From: Cyanoderma ruficeps
Taxonomy: Eukaryota; Chordata; Aves; Passeriformes; Timaliidae
NCBI GenBank assembly: GCA_008694505.1
Contig: VZDJ01007747.1
Span: 7,286,399 to 7,350,398 of the forward strand
DNA: 64,000 bases
Direction of reading: 5' to 3'
Below are positions 37,477-50,500 of the stretch, piece by piece (within the stretch, counting starts at the first letter, position 1; the number at the start of each line of letters is the position of its first letter). The notes under the pieces are model-generated. The model saw nothing but the letters and a program-made list of their open reading frames with translations, was not told where the DNA came from and made no database searches. Position numbers and translations under genes: made by a program.

Positions 37477-40400
37477 AATGATTATCACAGTTGTTTTTAA
37501 TAGGAACACTATCTAGGTCTTTGATCTGTGACATGGCATAGAAAATATTGTTGACTTACTCTTCTAGAGAAATTGCTAATGCATGTTATGGCACACCATA
37601 CAGTACTGCAGAAAGAAATTATTTTGAGAACCCTTTTGGTCATATGCTTAAGTAGCTGTGCTTCATGCTTTGATGATCTACCTTTGCCCATGGTCTTCTC
37701 CTGTGCATTGTTACCTGAAAGAGTTAAATATTATTTGCTTTGTGGCTTGTGTTTGTCTCTGTCTCCAGTAACCTGATTTTCACAAGCACTACAAATTTAT
37801 GCTGTCTCTGGATGGATCACTCCTTTCTGCACCTCTGCTACCTTGTACCTCTACCCACAGTGATACATGAAGACGGCAGAGCAGTTCTGCAGAAGGGAGT
37901 GCAGAGAGCAGGACTCCATGGTACACTTGAGGAAAGCACTTCATCTTATATCATGTAAGGTCCAGAAAAATCTGCTTTTTAAAATATAGTTCACATTCCC
38001 ACCAGGACCACAGAACAAACAGGTATTGGAGTGCTTTATTTGTAGAAAACATGCTGAGTACCCAGAGAAATATATATATATTCTCATAAACTTTATCATA
38101 TGCCTAGCATTTTTTTCACCATTGTATATTATTCTTCAAACATTGGGGAAAACTTGTGCACTATTAAGAGAGAGATAAGTTCCTTGAAGGTGTTCAGATG
38201 TTTGTAGCTTCTATTATTGGCAAAAAAGAGAAGGAACAAAACCAGTTCTGTAGATCAGTTTACTACCCAAGCCCACATACAGAGAGGAGTTTTAGACTGA
38301 ATCTTTGTTTGAGAGGAAAATATTTATACTAACATCTAGTCTGTGATTCCTGTTCTACCAGTTCATCTGGAACTTTACACAGGAGGGCCTCTATGGGGCA
38401 TAGGATTGTGTGATTTACAGGTAAAGAAATGTTTGAAATTAGAGAAAGTGAAGCATAAAGTGTGATTGCAGAATACCTTTAACATTGAATTATAAGCAGA
38501 CTCGTCTCAATAGCTAATTGTCTCCTGTGTATCAGAGCTCTAAGGAACATAAGTTGTATCAAGTTTTGTGAGGTTCAACTTGGGAAATATCAGTCCATTC
38601 CCATAGACCACCTGGCCATGGAGCAAAGGTTTTTAAAGCCACTACTTCAAAATTTTGGTTTATTGTGGTTATTCTTTTAAAGTGATTATGGTGAGATGAT
38701 GAAAATATCCAGAAAGTTCTATCAAAGAAATTATGTGTGCACTGTTAGTTCTGTGGTGAGAGAAATAATGGTAAATCCAGGTCTGGTCAGATCAAACTGT
38801 TCTGAAATCAGACTTTGCACAAAGTTTTTGCACATTTCAAAGCAACAAGGAGATCATCCGAGTAAGATGTTGGAGCAGGTATAGTCAAAGCATTGGCATA
38901 ATCCCATAGAGTCTATGGAATATTTGCAAAGCATTTTCACAGCATTTCACATTTATTTTGCAAGAAAACAACCCTCCCTTCAGATCCTCGAATATCAGTA
39001 TTTCTGTAACTCTTGTATTAGCCCTGCTGCTCTAGTTCTCTCAGAATCTGTATAGTACAGCTTCATGACTGACAAGTGCAAAAGAAAGATGCCAGAGGCC
39101 TATTTCTTGCTGCTGAAAGAAGAAATTTGTGTTTCCACGTTTGAACTGTCAGCTATGAGCTGTTTAGGGAGCTGAAGAACCAAATACAGAACTACTGCAT
39201 GTAGCCTGCTCCTTTATAATACTTGAACAGATCATCCAGGCGTGTAATCACTCACACAGGCTTCCAGCTACCAGGGAAAGCAGCCATTCATCACTAGATA
39301 GATAACTATATTGGTCAGAAATCACAATATATTTACATAATTTTCTAATATTCTAAGCCATTAAAAGTCATCTAATATAAGTATGAGCAGCAGTTAATTG
39401 GCCACATAAGAAGCTTATTTAGATCCACAGTGCTTCGAAACACTTTAGTGAAGAGCCAAAATGAGGGTAGTTTAATTTCTCCAGGGCTTGTGGCTTTGTA
39501 CTTTTTGTATTTTATATTTTTGGTACTAAGTGGAATGCTGGGAACAAGTACAAATCCTACTGCTTACTTCCTTCCAAGTATCACTGAGTTCTACACAGTA
39601 TCATCACACAACCAGAATAATTTAAACTCCTAGCAAACCTTGAGGAATCATTTTTTTAATCTGGCCTAGACTACATGGGTTGTAGGTCTCCTCTTTCCTG
39701 TAAATAAGTAGGAGTGCCTGGTTCAGGAAACCTGTCAAAGTGGTCAAAAAGAGAAATAATGTTTCAACACAGTGAGAAAAAATTAAACTTAGAATATACA
39801 TGTCCCATGTGCTGGCAACTTAGTTTGGCGACAATTACTCTGTTGCTGTTGAGTACTAAAAAAGACTTTACCTGACCAGAAATTTTCCTGGTTGTGTTTT
39901 ACAGTACCAGAGATAGTTGTGCATCTAATGTTATTGAGCTCAGAAGCACACAAAATTGATACTGCTGGTATTACATGAGTTAGAGAGAGGCAATGATGTT
40001 GCTTTTTTATTGCTATTGTTAGAAGGCATTGTATTAAAGGATATAGAAAAATGTGTGGAGTTTTAAATACTGTATTTTATTGATGTTTCATACAGTAAAG
40101 TCTGGTAACTAAACAGACTTTGTAGAATTAGAAATCCAGCAAGCAGTCTTCCCTTTCTCACTTTATTTCTGTTCTATATATGTGGAGAGATTTCAAGCCA
40201 GCCTAATGCATTACTCACTGAAGAATCTTTCCAAGAAATAAATTCAATAATGAAGTAGTTGGAAGCCCTGTATATTCACATTCGTAAATGGGAAAAGTAT
40301 CAGGAAAGGCATGTTGTTATTGATTTTGTAATAAGCTGCACTAATTAACTAACTAATAGGCCAGCTGGAAGTCAAAATGGATTTTTTTTTTCCCCCCACA

Positions 40401-40807
40401 GGTTGAGAGAAGCAACATTACTACTGGAAATATTGGAATTTAGTTTTATTTCAAGGGCATGTGCTGGAAAAATAAATGAGTAAAAAGCCATTGTGTAGTA
40501 TGGTTTTTCAAAGAGGAAATAAATAAACTGAACCACTACAAAGAAACTTTTCTCTGCAAAAGCATACATATTACTACCTGGCTTGTTTAAATTAATTTTC
40601 TTTACCGTGAGTGACATCAATTATTTTGATATGTATTATGATAAGTATCCTTAATTACAGCTGCATACCAAAAGAAGGTGTTTTGCCATTTTTCATTAAA
40701 AAACCTGTGTTCAGAAATATCGGAGACCATTTAAAAGTCATTGCTTAGGAAAGTACTTCAAGAATGCTCTAAAATGAGCTTTTTTTGAGATGTCAGGTCT
40801 TGAAGGA

Positions 40808-40832
40808 ATAATGATAATGATAATAATAATAA
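40808..40832 (+). repeat. Imperfect (ATA/ATG)n microsatellite
   Basis: AATAATGATAATGATAATAATAA-type trinucleotide units run over about 25 bases. Confidence 0.8.
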
Positions 40833-42842
40833 ATGTATCTGTCTAATCATATTGGAATCATCTCTTTACATCTTTCTTGTAGGCAAGTAAGATATATATT
40901 AGTCATGTGCTCAAAGCCAGAATGTACCCATAAGTGAGAATATTGGAACACTTATCACAGAGAGAAATTCACGGGTTACTTCCAAGTAGAGTTAATTGGA
41001 CTGATTTCAGATTGGCTGGTTTCTCATGGAGAGCAAAATAGGACACAAGGATTGCTCTAGTTTGTTTGATTATTTTTACTGAAATTTCTAGTATAAAACT
41101 CTAGTACTCTGAAACAGAGGTACTGAACCTCTATTAATTTGTAAGTGTGTCATTTACAAGGCATTTTGGAAAAGTAACAGGAAATATTTTGTATTGTCGT
41201 ATGCATTTGTATATCATTCTTGAGACCGCAACAAAATTTTAAATGTTTCTTTATTACTGTTTAGGTGTTTCAGTTCATGAGTTTTGAGGTGAGATGTCAG
41301 AACCACCATGTTCACCTTGTTCTGACTTCCTTTGCCACAGAAGCTATAGGACTTCTGTCAATGATATCTGACTGGAAGATGCACAATGTTTATTAGTCAT
41401 TTTTCCTAGGAAAAAAACATCAAGCCTCAAATCTCTTACTTTTATTGATAAATAATGCTTATTAAGTTATACCAATGGCTAATTTCACTCTCTGTTATAA
41501 AGATAGCAAAAAAATTTTACGTTTAATTTATAAACCTTTAGTCTACAACTTTTACACATCTCATTATTTCTAAATTTAAGAAATAGAAGAGATAGATTTA
41601 AAAATCTGCTTTCTTGTCTTTTATATCGAGGTTGCATGCTTCTCTGCAATGTGCTACATTGAATTAACTTCTTAACTTCTCTATAATTCAAAGATTATGA
41701 TTCTTTGAATCTTCATGGGAGTTTATTTTTTTTTCCAATTTATTGATATACTTCCTAAAACCTGAAGATCATACCTGGATATAGTGCTTTAATAGCAGTC
41801 ATATCACTAGCACAGTACACTGAGAGATTATGTAACCTTTCTTTTTCTGTCACGGCCTACATGATAATAAAGTGAGTAAATCATCCCAGGATGCAAACTC
41901 ATTGTGCCATAGCCCTGCGAGTTCACTGTATAATGTGATGTGCTCAGAAGGGAAGAGCTGTGCCTCATAAACCCACTCCCTCTTTTTCAGAAAATTCACT
42001 TATATTCAGGAACCTGTGTTGGTGGACGTGGAGATATTCCCTGCCTCCGAGACACTTGGATGAAACCTTCATAATGTCCTGAGCTCCCAAGAAATGGTGA
42101 GAGCAACAAATACAGGCAAGTACCTGATCTTAAGGAAACAGTAGGCTTCCTGGTAGCACAGTGCAGAGACCCTCCAAGGGTAGATGGGGTTTTGTGCTTC
42201 AAGCCAACTCTATGAGTTTTGTCTCCACCTAAATCAACAAAATGCTCTGTTGCAAAATGATCTGCTGCTGGTGCCATGCACTGAAATGGTGCTCTACTTC
42301 CAGAGCAGGGGCACTCGCCTCCAGTCACAGTTCTGGCAGTGATTGCACAGTAGTGCCATGGTTTGTTATGTTTTGGTTTGATTTGTTTGTTTGTCCTTTT
42401 AAGATTTTATTTAAAATTGAAATAGTATAGTCATATCCTGTGACACAGTATCTCATAAGCTGCGATCCATAGGCAGTCCAGAGGGTAATGAGCTGAATAA
42501 GAGAATTTTGAACAGTCTCTAAGCCTGACACTTGATTTTCTTAATAAACATAATTTCTGGACCCCAAAGTTTTTTATAATCCCTATTACTACACCTCAGC
42601 ATGAAACCAAAACTTGCATGAATGCCAAAAGAATTCAGTCTTTTGACCATGGATCATAGATTGATACACTGACTTAACATCTAATAACATACAATTAATT
42701 TAATGAATTTAATGTACTCAGGGAATGTTTCTGACCGTGCTTTTATTTTACAGTGTTGACACATTTTCAGAGCATAAAAGTGTCTGTTGCTGTGCTAGAC
42801 TTTGTAATTACTCATCTCATAGCAACCAACAAACCTCCAACT

Positions 42843-42854
42843 GATGATGATGAT
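42843..42854 (+). repeat. (GAT)4 short repeat
   Basis: Four GAT units lie in non-coding sequence. They are too short to be informative beyond marking a possible microsatellite. Confidence 0.7.
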
Positions 42855-44607
42855 CTATCTGTAATACTTCTGTTGTTTTATTTTGGCTGGTGTATGTAAT
42901 TTTTTCATCTACGCTTTGCTTTTATTAGACCATACTCCAGATGTAGTGAACTCTGGTTATACTTTTCTGCTGTATGACAGAGCAATATGAAATATATGTC
43001 AGGAGTTAAATATGAAGTGAAGAAAAATGCTTAATTGTTTTAAAAGACAAGACTGCATCATATTGTTTGCTTTTATTCCTACCACTATTGTAAACTGTTG
43101 GCTTTCGGCTTTGGGGATGACAAGGTAATGAGAAGCAAGTGTTGGCTTTTACCTACCAAAATCTTCTATCCTGAAGTCCTGACAATATACACCAAAAGTG
43201 ATATAACTGACAATGAAGGAACAGGGAAGATATGCCTTCTCTGGCAGAGGTTAATTGAATTAGTCCTTTCTGCTTTGCTCTATCTAGTTCTCAGTTTTGT
43301 GTTTCCTTCCTTTTTCCCCAGGACGTATGAGTGTTTGTGAGCAGCCTGCAGTGCTGTTTATCATTTTTCAGAATACATTTTCATTACACGTTACCTCCAT
43401 CCTGTGTAGTCTTCACGTCCTGCAAGGGTGTGGAATGTTGTCATGCATTTCTGCTTACTTCATGTTTCTTGAGAGCAGATTTCTTCTTTCTGAACTCTGT
43501 TGTAGGTTTTATTAAGCCTAATATTTTATCTTGATTAATTTGACTGGAAAATATTAAGAAAGAGTGAAAATTGCATTATAGGCAGAGCAGTCCAACTTCT
43601 CAGGGTTATATAGTAAACTTCTTTTTCAGAAAGTACTTTCAACTAATTTTTCCAGGATTTTTTAGGTTTTGTTTTTGTTTGTTTTTTGGTAATATGAATC
43701 TCATAGCTTAAGTAGTGAATGTTTTCTTTCTGTGCATTACTGCCCTAGAGTTTAATTTGTCTTGGTTTACAACCTTGTGTGATTCTTCTGACCAAAAAAT
43801 TGGTATACCTACATCTTAGACATGTTTTCAGAGGTACTAAACACCAAAGATATTTCAATCACTTTTTTTTTGAGTTTAGATGTGTGTCATCACTATACTT
43901 AATTTTATCATGTGTGTAAGCTCAAAACCACTCAGTAGTGCCTCTGAGTAGTTAAAGCAAACCTTCTAAGGGTAAAGTGAAATCCCATTAATTTCTTGTA
44001 GATCAAGACCATTGTGAATTGTCAAACTGGATCTTCCAGTCTTTTAGTCTGGTTGTAATTGTTATATATATAGCTATATAGGTATATTGTCATTAAAAAA
44101 CACTTCATATCAGTTTTACTCTTCTGATAACAAGGATGCTAAAGATACCAAGACTTTTTGAACTAGAGGTTGCACCAAATACCTGTTTACATGATGCCCA
44201 GTTCTCACAGCATCAGCATACCTTACTCACGTGACTCTAGCAATAACCTCACCATGCATGGTATCAGTCATTCACCACAGACAGTTTTTAGCAGAAGGGT
44301 GAAAAGAAACACTGACCCCACTTCCAGGTACATAAAAGCTGGGACAATTCAGATAATTTCCTTGTCTTCTATCCTTTCTTTCACATGCAAATTTATATTT
44401 GTTTACATTCCGTACTAGATAAGCACAACAGTAAAAACTGTGAATGTCTTTAGTCATTATTGTTTCAGTATGTCAAATAAAGGTTTACAGACCCTGCTGA
44501 GTGGTGATAGAATGACAGATGGATCATCAATGCTATTAATAATATATAACTTGCTATATTTACTTTTGAAAGTTCAGTCAGTTTTGGTCTGTCTTTTTGC
44601 TTTCCTG

Positions 44608-44629
44608 ACTATGTCAACTCTGACATAGT
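44608..44629. repeat. Hairpin, 9-bp stem with 4-base loop
   Basis: ACTATGTCA (44608-44616) and TGACATAGT (44621-44629) are perfect complements around ACTC. It is one of several compact hairpins in the window, with no sign of a known RNA family. Confidence 0.65.
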
Positions 44630-46867
44630 TCTGCATTCTTATGCCACTTTTCATTTTGTTATTCAGCTTGGGTGTAATTTATAATTAAAAAGCCCCCCAG
44701 TATTGATTCACTGACTTATTGATCTGTTCACAAAATAGTTCAAATGAAGTCATTACCCTATTGACCACTGCACTTACTATTTGCCTTGCTTTCATTTTAC
44801 CAGTCTGGATACTGCAGAGTTTTATTTTTAAAAGGTGTAAAAACAATGAGATTTGCAAATTGTAAGCATGCTGTAATTCTTTATGGTTTTTAAAGCCCTC
44901 TGATTTAAGCATTTAAGATTCTTCCTCCCTCCAGGATAGCTATGTTGGAAAAGATTGTTGAGTTTGTAGCAGTGATACAGTATCAAAGCCCTCCTAGGGG
45001 TAGTATCACACCGACTTTGTACGGATGTTCAGCTCCTCTGTAGCAAAAATTTACATTTCCCTTTCATATTTGCAAGGTTTGCAAGGATGTTTTTTCTTGT
45101 TTTTATTGGTAGAAACGTAATAAGGTAAATAATTCTAAGTACTCCCTAACGAGGTAAAATGATGGTTTTTTTCTAAAGGAGAAACAAATTTACTCCTTTG
45201 TTCTTTACTCATGTTTCTCCATCAGAAATGACCATAAGTCTGAGTCCTCAGTTTTGCCTGTTAGTCTTGGAAGAATGTAAATTTTTTCAGATGAAACTGC
45301 ATGATAACCTCCAGTTTCTGAGCAAGCCCCTTTAGAACACCACAAGTCATTAATTGGTCTGTAAATATAGATCAAAATGACCCAAAATATAGATTTAAAT
45401 AAGATTTTGTGACTAAAATAAGAAGCAAAAAGGTACTTATTTATTATGAAAGCAGTTTAAAAAAATAAGTCTAATTCTTTGTAAAAAATAGAATAATTTC
45501 TAAAGCCTATGTGCGCAATTGAAACTTTTATTTGCTTGCTAATATTTTTAAAATGTGAATATTGTACTTTTCCTCTTCTATTTTTTTGGAAGTTATCTCA
45601 TCTTCAATTGTTATAGTAAAATATGTGAAAGAAATACAAATATGAAATCACTAAAAAAAAAATCTCCATGTTGGTAGATGTCAGATACTTTCTGAAGTTT
45701 TGTTTCTTTTTCTTGTCCACTTCAGAGGGAGAAAAGGATCTGAAAAACCCCTCCATCATATTTGTGTCAGTACCTGGAGTGAGATACATGGGGTGTTATT
45801 GGGTATCTGAAAACGCTAATACATCTACAAATGCTAGAGAGAACCAGGAAAGATGAATGTAAAATTTTGAGGACCTTGGAGCATCTTGTGCTTGTCTGGC
45901 TTTTCCAGCAGGAGTTTTGATATCAAGAAATTATCAAGAAACTTATATATGGCTTTTACCCCAATATTAATGCAGCCCTGGGAGAGTTGGATGTAACATG
46001 ATCATCTGTAAGGAGAAAATAATTTTAATACTTTTCCTCACTGCAATAGACATAAACAGCTCATAAGTCTATCGATTGGACTAACATGTCAGTGATCTTG
46101 GATAACACTTTGTAATGTGTAATGAAAGTATAATTTGTCTTAAATCCTATATAAGGATTTGTCATTTCCTGGTCATTTATGAACATACATAGGAGAGAAC
46201 ATGTGGTTGTTTCTTTTACTTTCTGTTCTCTTAGGTCAGTTTTATAATTTTGTAGCATAATTGACTAAAAAAGAGTTATTTTTTATTTTTGGCTCTGTAA
46301 GTCAAAGAACAATCAGTGTTGTAATTTTATTTTTTATTATTATTTTTGAATTTAAGATTTCCTGCATCAGCATGGTAAACCTGTGAGTGATTTGTGCTTG
46401 GGTATATGCACTGGGGAGAGAAGGGCTTGGCATTTTCAGCGGTGATCTGTAGTCCGGAGTTGAATACGGTCAGTAAACAAATCTAAGTCTCAGCATTGCC
46501 TAAAATGCTGATGAGACCACATGAGATGATGTGCAAAGTTATTACAGGGCCAACTTAAAATTGCAGACAAAAACACAGTGGAGCAACTGTGGCTCAAATT
46601 TGATTATAATTGGGCATGAGAACCCAGCAGGTTTCTCTATGATTTGAAAGGGCCAGATAAGAAGGTACAGAAAAAAAATATCCTTGATAATCACTGTACC
46701 AGTGGCCTGCATGTGAGAAACACTGAGAGCATACAAAACTCTCCACAGATTAATCTTTTCCCCTTGATCATGTACTCTATTCAAGTGCAAGGTGAAACTA
46801 TATAATCTGTACAGTTCATTGGCTTCTTTTTTTCTCTGGACAGCCTGAAATGCTGAAAAAGGTGTGA

Positions 46868-47508
46868 TGTGGTTTCAACTAAGTTCGAGTTATTTCTTCT
46901 CATTAGTTGTTGCAGTGCTGTGTTTTGGATTTGGAATGAGAATCATGTTGATAACACACTACTGTTTCATTGTTTTGGTTAAATCAAGTTTGTCCTAAAT
47001 CAAGGACTTTTTTTCCTTGTCTCATGCCCTGCCAGTGTGGAGGCACACAAAAACCAAAACAAAAAAAAAACCCCAAACCAAGAAACCCCAGAAAACCAAC
47101 CAATCAACAACAACAACAAAATAAACCACTCTGAAAAAACCTCAGGGGGGTACATAACTGGGACATATTACCTGAACTGATCAATGGGATATTTCCCACC
47201 ACAGAATGTCATACCTGCTATACAAACCAGGGGAGTTACCCTGAAGAAGGAACCAATCTGGATTCAGGAATGGGGCTCTGGCACAAATCAGAGGGTGGGG
47301 AGCTATTACATTGTGCATAATTTCAATTTTTTATACATTATAATTATTATTATTTACCAGCATTTTTGTATTTTGCGTTATTTTCAATTATTAATCTGTT
47401 CTTATCTCAACACACAAGTTTTACTTTGATTCTTCTCCCCATTCCACCAGAGTGTGGGGAGTGAGCCGTTGCTTGTGTTTCATCTCCAGCTGGGTTTAAA
47501 TTGTGACA
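46868..47508 (+). mobile_element. Decayed avian endogenous-retrovirus LTR (probable solo LTR)
   Basis: This stretch follows, with many substitutions, an LTR family that I recall from bird genomes. Marker segments in order are TTTTGGATTTGGAATGAGAA and TTGATAACACA near the 5' side, GATCAATGGGATATTTCC and CAGAATGTCATACC in the middle, TTATCTCAACACACAAGTTT near the expected polyadenylation region, then TCTTCTCCCCATTCCACCAG, GTGTGGGGAGTGAGCCG and a final GGGTTTAAATTGTGACA. The ends are placed at TG (46868) and CA (47508), the usual LTR termini. The normal TATA-box segment reads CTATACAAAC and is damaged, and the polyadenylation hexamer region is degraded, so no promoter activity is expected. No gag, pol or env-like sequence adjoins on either side, so it is best read as a solo LTR. 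The flanks (GTGTGA before, GGGAGA after) give no clear target duplication. The family assignment is from memory and needs a repeat library. Confidence 0.78.
47045..47129 (+). repeat. A/C-rich expansion inside the LTR
   Basis: About 85 bases are nearly free of T and G: AAAACCAAAACAAAAAAAAA, then CCCC/AAACC units, then a (CAA)4 run at about 47106-47117. The recalled LTR family is not A/C-rich to this extent here, so this looks like an expansion or replacement between its GGAGGCACACA and GGGGGGTACATA segments. Confidence 0.75.
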
Positions 47509-50500
47509 GGGAGAAGAATTTTTCTCAGTGCCGCAGCTCTTGAAATTCATCTAGATTATCTATACTGAAAGCAAGAAAACTGGTTTCCTTTCAGCTTATG
47601 GAAGGAATCTGTCTTACGAGTTTTGTCTTGGCAGACTTTTCTGCCTTTAACAATGCATTATCAGGTGATATCTCATTTCCTACTTGATACTTTCAGATAT
47701 GTTTGACACTGGAAGCAGTTTTAGTACTTATTATGTGCATGAATTATACCTTTAGCTGTACCTAGAAATCTAGATGCTTCTTTAATTAAAGTTTCTGCCA
47801 GGCTCAGAGCCAAGGTTTGATTTGTATGATTAGTCTGCGTCTTAGATGAACATCCTTCATGCCATGCAATTGAATGTACTGGCATGAGTTGCTTTCAATC
47901 TATTCTTTATATTCTATAAGTAATTAAGTATCCATAGATTCAAAGAGTAGCTCTACTTACCTGGAATAGCCCAGAATCAATTAAGTCCATACTCACCTGC
48001 TTCATTGCAGGTGCATGAATCTGAGCAGTCCTTGCTTTAGTTTGAAATGATGTATGTAGAGAGCTTGGTCTAAGCAGGAAGTCTTCCACAGAATGTTATA
48101 CTTTTTCTTCCTTTTTAATTTTGCAATGGTACAGTGTTCAGGAAAATTCCACATATCTGTAAGTACTGTTGTGCCACATCTGTAATTGTCAGTGATCAAT
48201 AGCAGTTTTCCTTGGTTTGGTTTTGATGTCACAGAAATGCTGACAAAATCTTTTTTTTACCCAAAAAGCTGCAAGGAAAGAAAATAACGGGGGTATATTC
48301 AAATCATCAATGTAGTTGTTTAAGTTGGGCAGCTTAAACAATTGTTAATTGTGCCACTGGTGTTGGATTCCGATGAAATTTCTCTTACTTTCTGTTTCAG
48401 TGCCTAGAAAATGGAAGACTTTGAAAGGGGAATCAATATGTTACTCAAGTATGGAAGGTAATAACCTAAAAAATTACACTTCAAAATATTTTTTCTTGTT
48501 AGGATACTTTTTGTTGACTTTGGGATATTTTCCTGCCCCTCTGTGAGGTGTTGAAATGTAAGGATTGTTTTTATTTGTTATATTTCATTCACCTTGAGTG
48601 ACTGCTCATATAATTAAACAGAATGAAATCCTGTGTCTGATTACATTTTGAGAAGCTCTCTCCATTTGGAAAATAAAGCTTCATTGGTTTACTCTGAGAT
48701 AAATGCAAGATTAAATCCTAACAGGTGTTTCCTTAAGGGGGAAGGTTTTGCAGTCCTGTTGAATCCTCATGTCATGTGGCCACTCCATATTTCTTAGGCA
48801 GAAATAATATTTTCTTTTGCACAGCAGAGGAAATCAAGTTTTTCAAACTCTCAAGTCTGTTCTAGTGTTTTAACTACTAATCAGTGCTGCTGTGATTTCT
48901 TTTAAAATATTTCTTTGGATTGTAGGAAGTTCAGGTATAGACGTAGCTTTTTATTTTGAACATAAAGATGTCTAAACTATGTGGCAATTTAGAAATTTTT
49001 ATTTTATTATCATCCAATTATTAAGACCCTGCATAGTCTTGGTCAAAATATAGGCAGTACAGGGGTTAAAAATAAATTATTTCATGGGAATTAGATTAGA
49101 TTCCATGTCAGAAGATGCGTTATTACACTTACATATTAAATGGGACTTTAGTTAGAAAGCAGTAGAAATTTCATTGGAATCCAACACCGGTGCCACAAAC
49201 AATTAACAAGCATTCTTATTCCTGTAATTTACTTCATCTTGTGTATTTACCCAGAATTCTGTCCTCGTGAAACTTCCTAGGAAAATATTTCTGAGCAGAA
49301 AAGGGTTTTGTGCGTGTTGTGTATGTGTGTTGGGAGGAATGAGAAAGAACCTGGAGAAGGGGAGACAAGTGAAAATAGATGAGAACATCAGTATGGCTAG
49401 GGAATGCTAAAGGATCTCATATCCATTTTTGCACTGTAAATGCTACACTAGACATGGTAAAAAGCTGCTCTATCTGCAAATACCTTAGCAAATGGTTCCT
49501 TGAAATCCTGTCCTTTGCAACTCTACCTTGTTTGTAAGCTCCTATCATTTATCATGGGAGCAGCTGTCATGGCAGGGCAATGGGCTGAGACAATATGTGA
49601 GCAAAATGCTGCTGTTGTGTGTTTCTGTGAAATTTAGCTTAGATTTTTCGTACCTCATCAGGATAGAATCCATTTGGCATGGAAAGTGGTCTTAACAGGG
49701 AGATCTTGCTGGGAAAGGATCAGCAATATATTTGTAAAACAAAGTGAAATGGATTCAGCAAGAACAAGAAGGAAATCATGACTCTGTAGGAATTGGTGAA
49801 AGCCAGTAAAGTCTTAGAGGAATTGAATTTGCAGGGGAATTGCCATCTGTAGTGCCTAGGTTTCACTGGAATAGTCATGCTGATGTACTAAAGGAGGAAA
49901 AGTCAGCAATTTTTGTTTGCAAAAAGCCAGATACTTTTGAAGATTATGACTATCTAAGACCCATCTTAGAAAAATGTAATTCCTAGATTACAGACAGGGG
50001 TGTACTTTTGTTGTTGGTTATATGGATTAGAGGAACACAGAACTTTTTAGGCTGCCTCAGAATCACAGCCTCCCTGAAAGGAGAGAAGTTAGTCATACAA
50101 ACACTTTGGGTGTCAGTTTTTCACTAGTTGATTCAGGGGAAGTTATCGCATCTAGATTCAAATACTTCTTAAATAAAAAGAATTAGCATAATAAATTAAG
50201 TTTTTCCTGTAACAAGGTGAGTGTGTCTTTTCCTTGCATGCTGTTACGTATCTCATTTCCTCTTTGTAAATTGTTGGAGTCAACACTAGCAAATGTGCAG
50301 TGGGAAACCCCACAAGGAATAATGTTTATTTTGCAGAGCTTCACTGATTCAAATAGAGTGAAATCTCTGCTATCCTTGTTTTCTGGACATGTGTGTTTTA
50401 AGCTCACCATAAATTAGTTGTTTTAAGACCAATGAGATATTTTAGGTTACTGATATACAGCCAGTGTCATAAAAGACGCACAGCTAGAGGGGTCCGGGGT

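Larger units (their letters stand above)
31101..40400. other. AT-rich non-coding stretch, no gene recognised
   Basis: No gene was recognised. It contains a slightly GC-richer patch at 31120-31450 with the element GTGACACGTCAC at 31358-31369, an A-run of about 15 at 32197-32211, a 12-bp palindrome at 34.84 kb, a hairpin with a 7-mer tandem repeat at 36.9 kb, a 23-bp palindrome at 37.45 kb, a TA run at 38070-38081, and a T10-C6-ACAG acceptor-like tract at 40382-40401. Two exon-like segments (32929-33018 and 35772-35815) are treated as findings. Confidence 0.6.
40401..46867. other. AT-rich non-coding stretch, no gene recognised
   Basis: No gene was recognised. It holds a TAA/TGA simple repeat at 40808-40832, a (GAT)4 run at about 42843-42854, a TA-rich patch at 44062-44085 and a hairpin at 44.61 kb. 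A somewhat GC-richer block at 41990-42360 has a 110-codon minus-strand frame (41996-42328) that I cannot assign. Other frames are short and overlap antisense frames. Confidence 0.6.
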
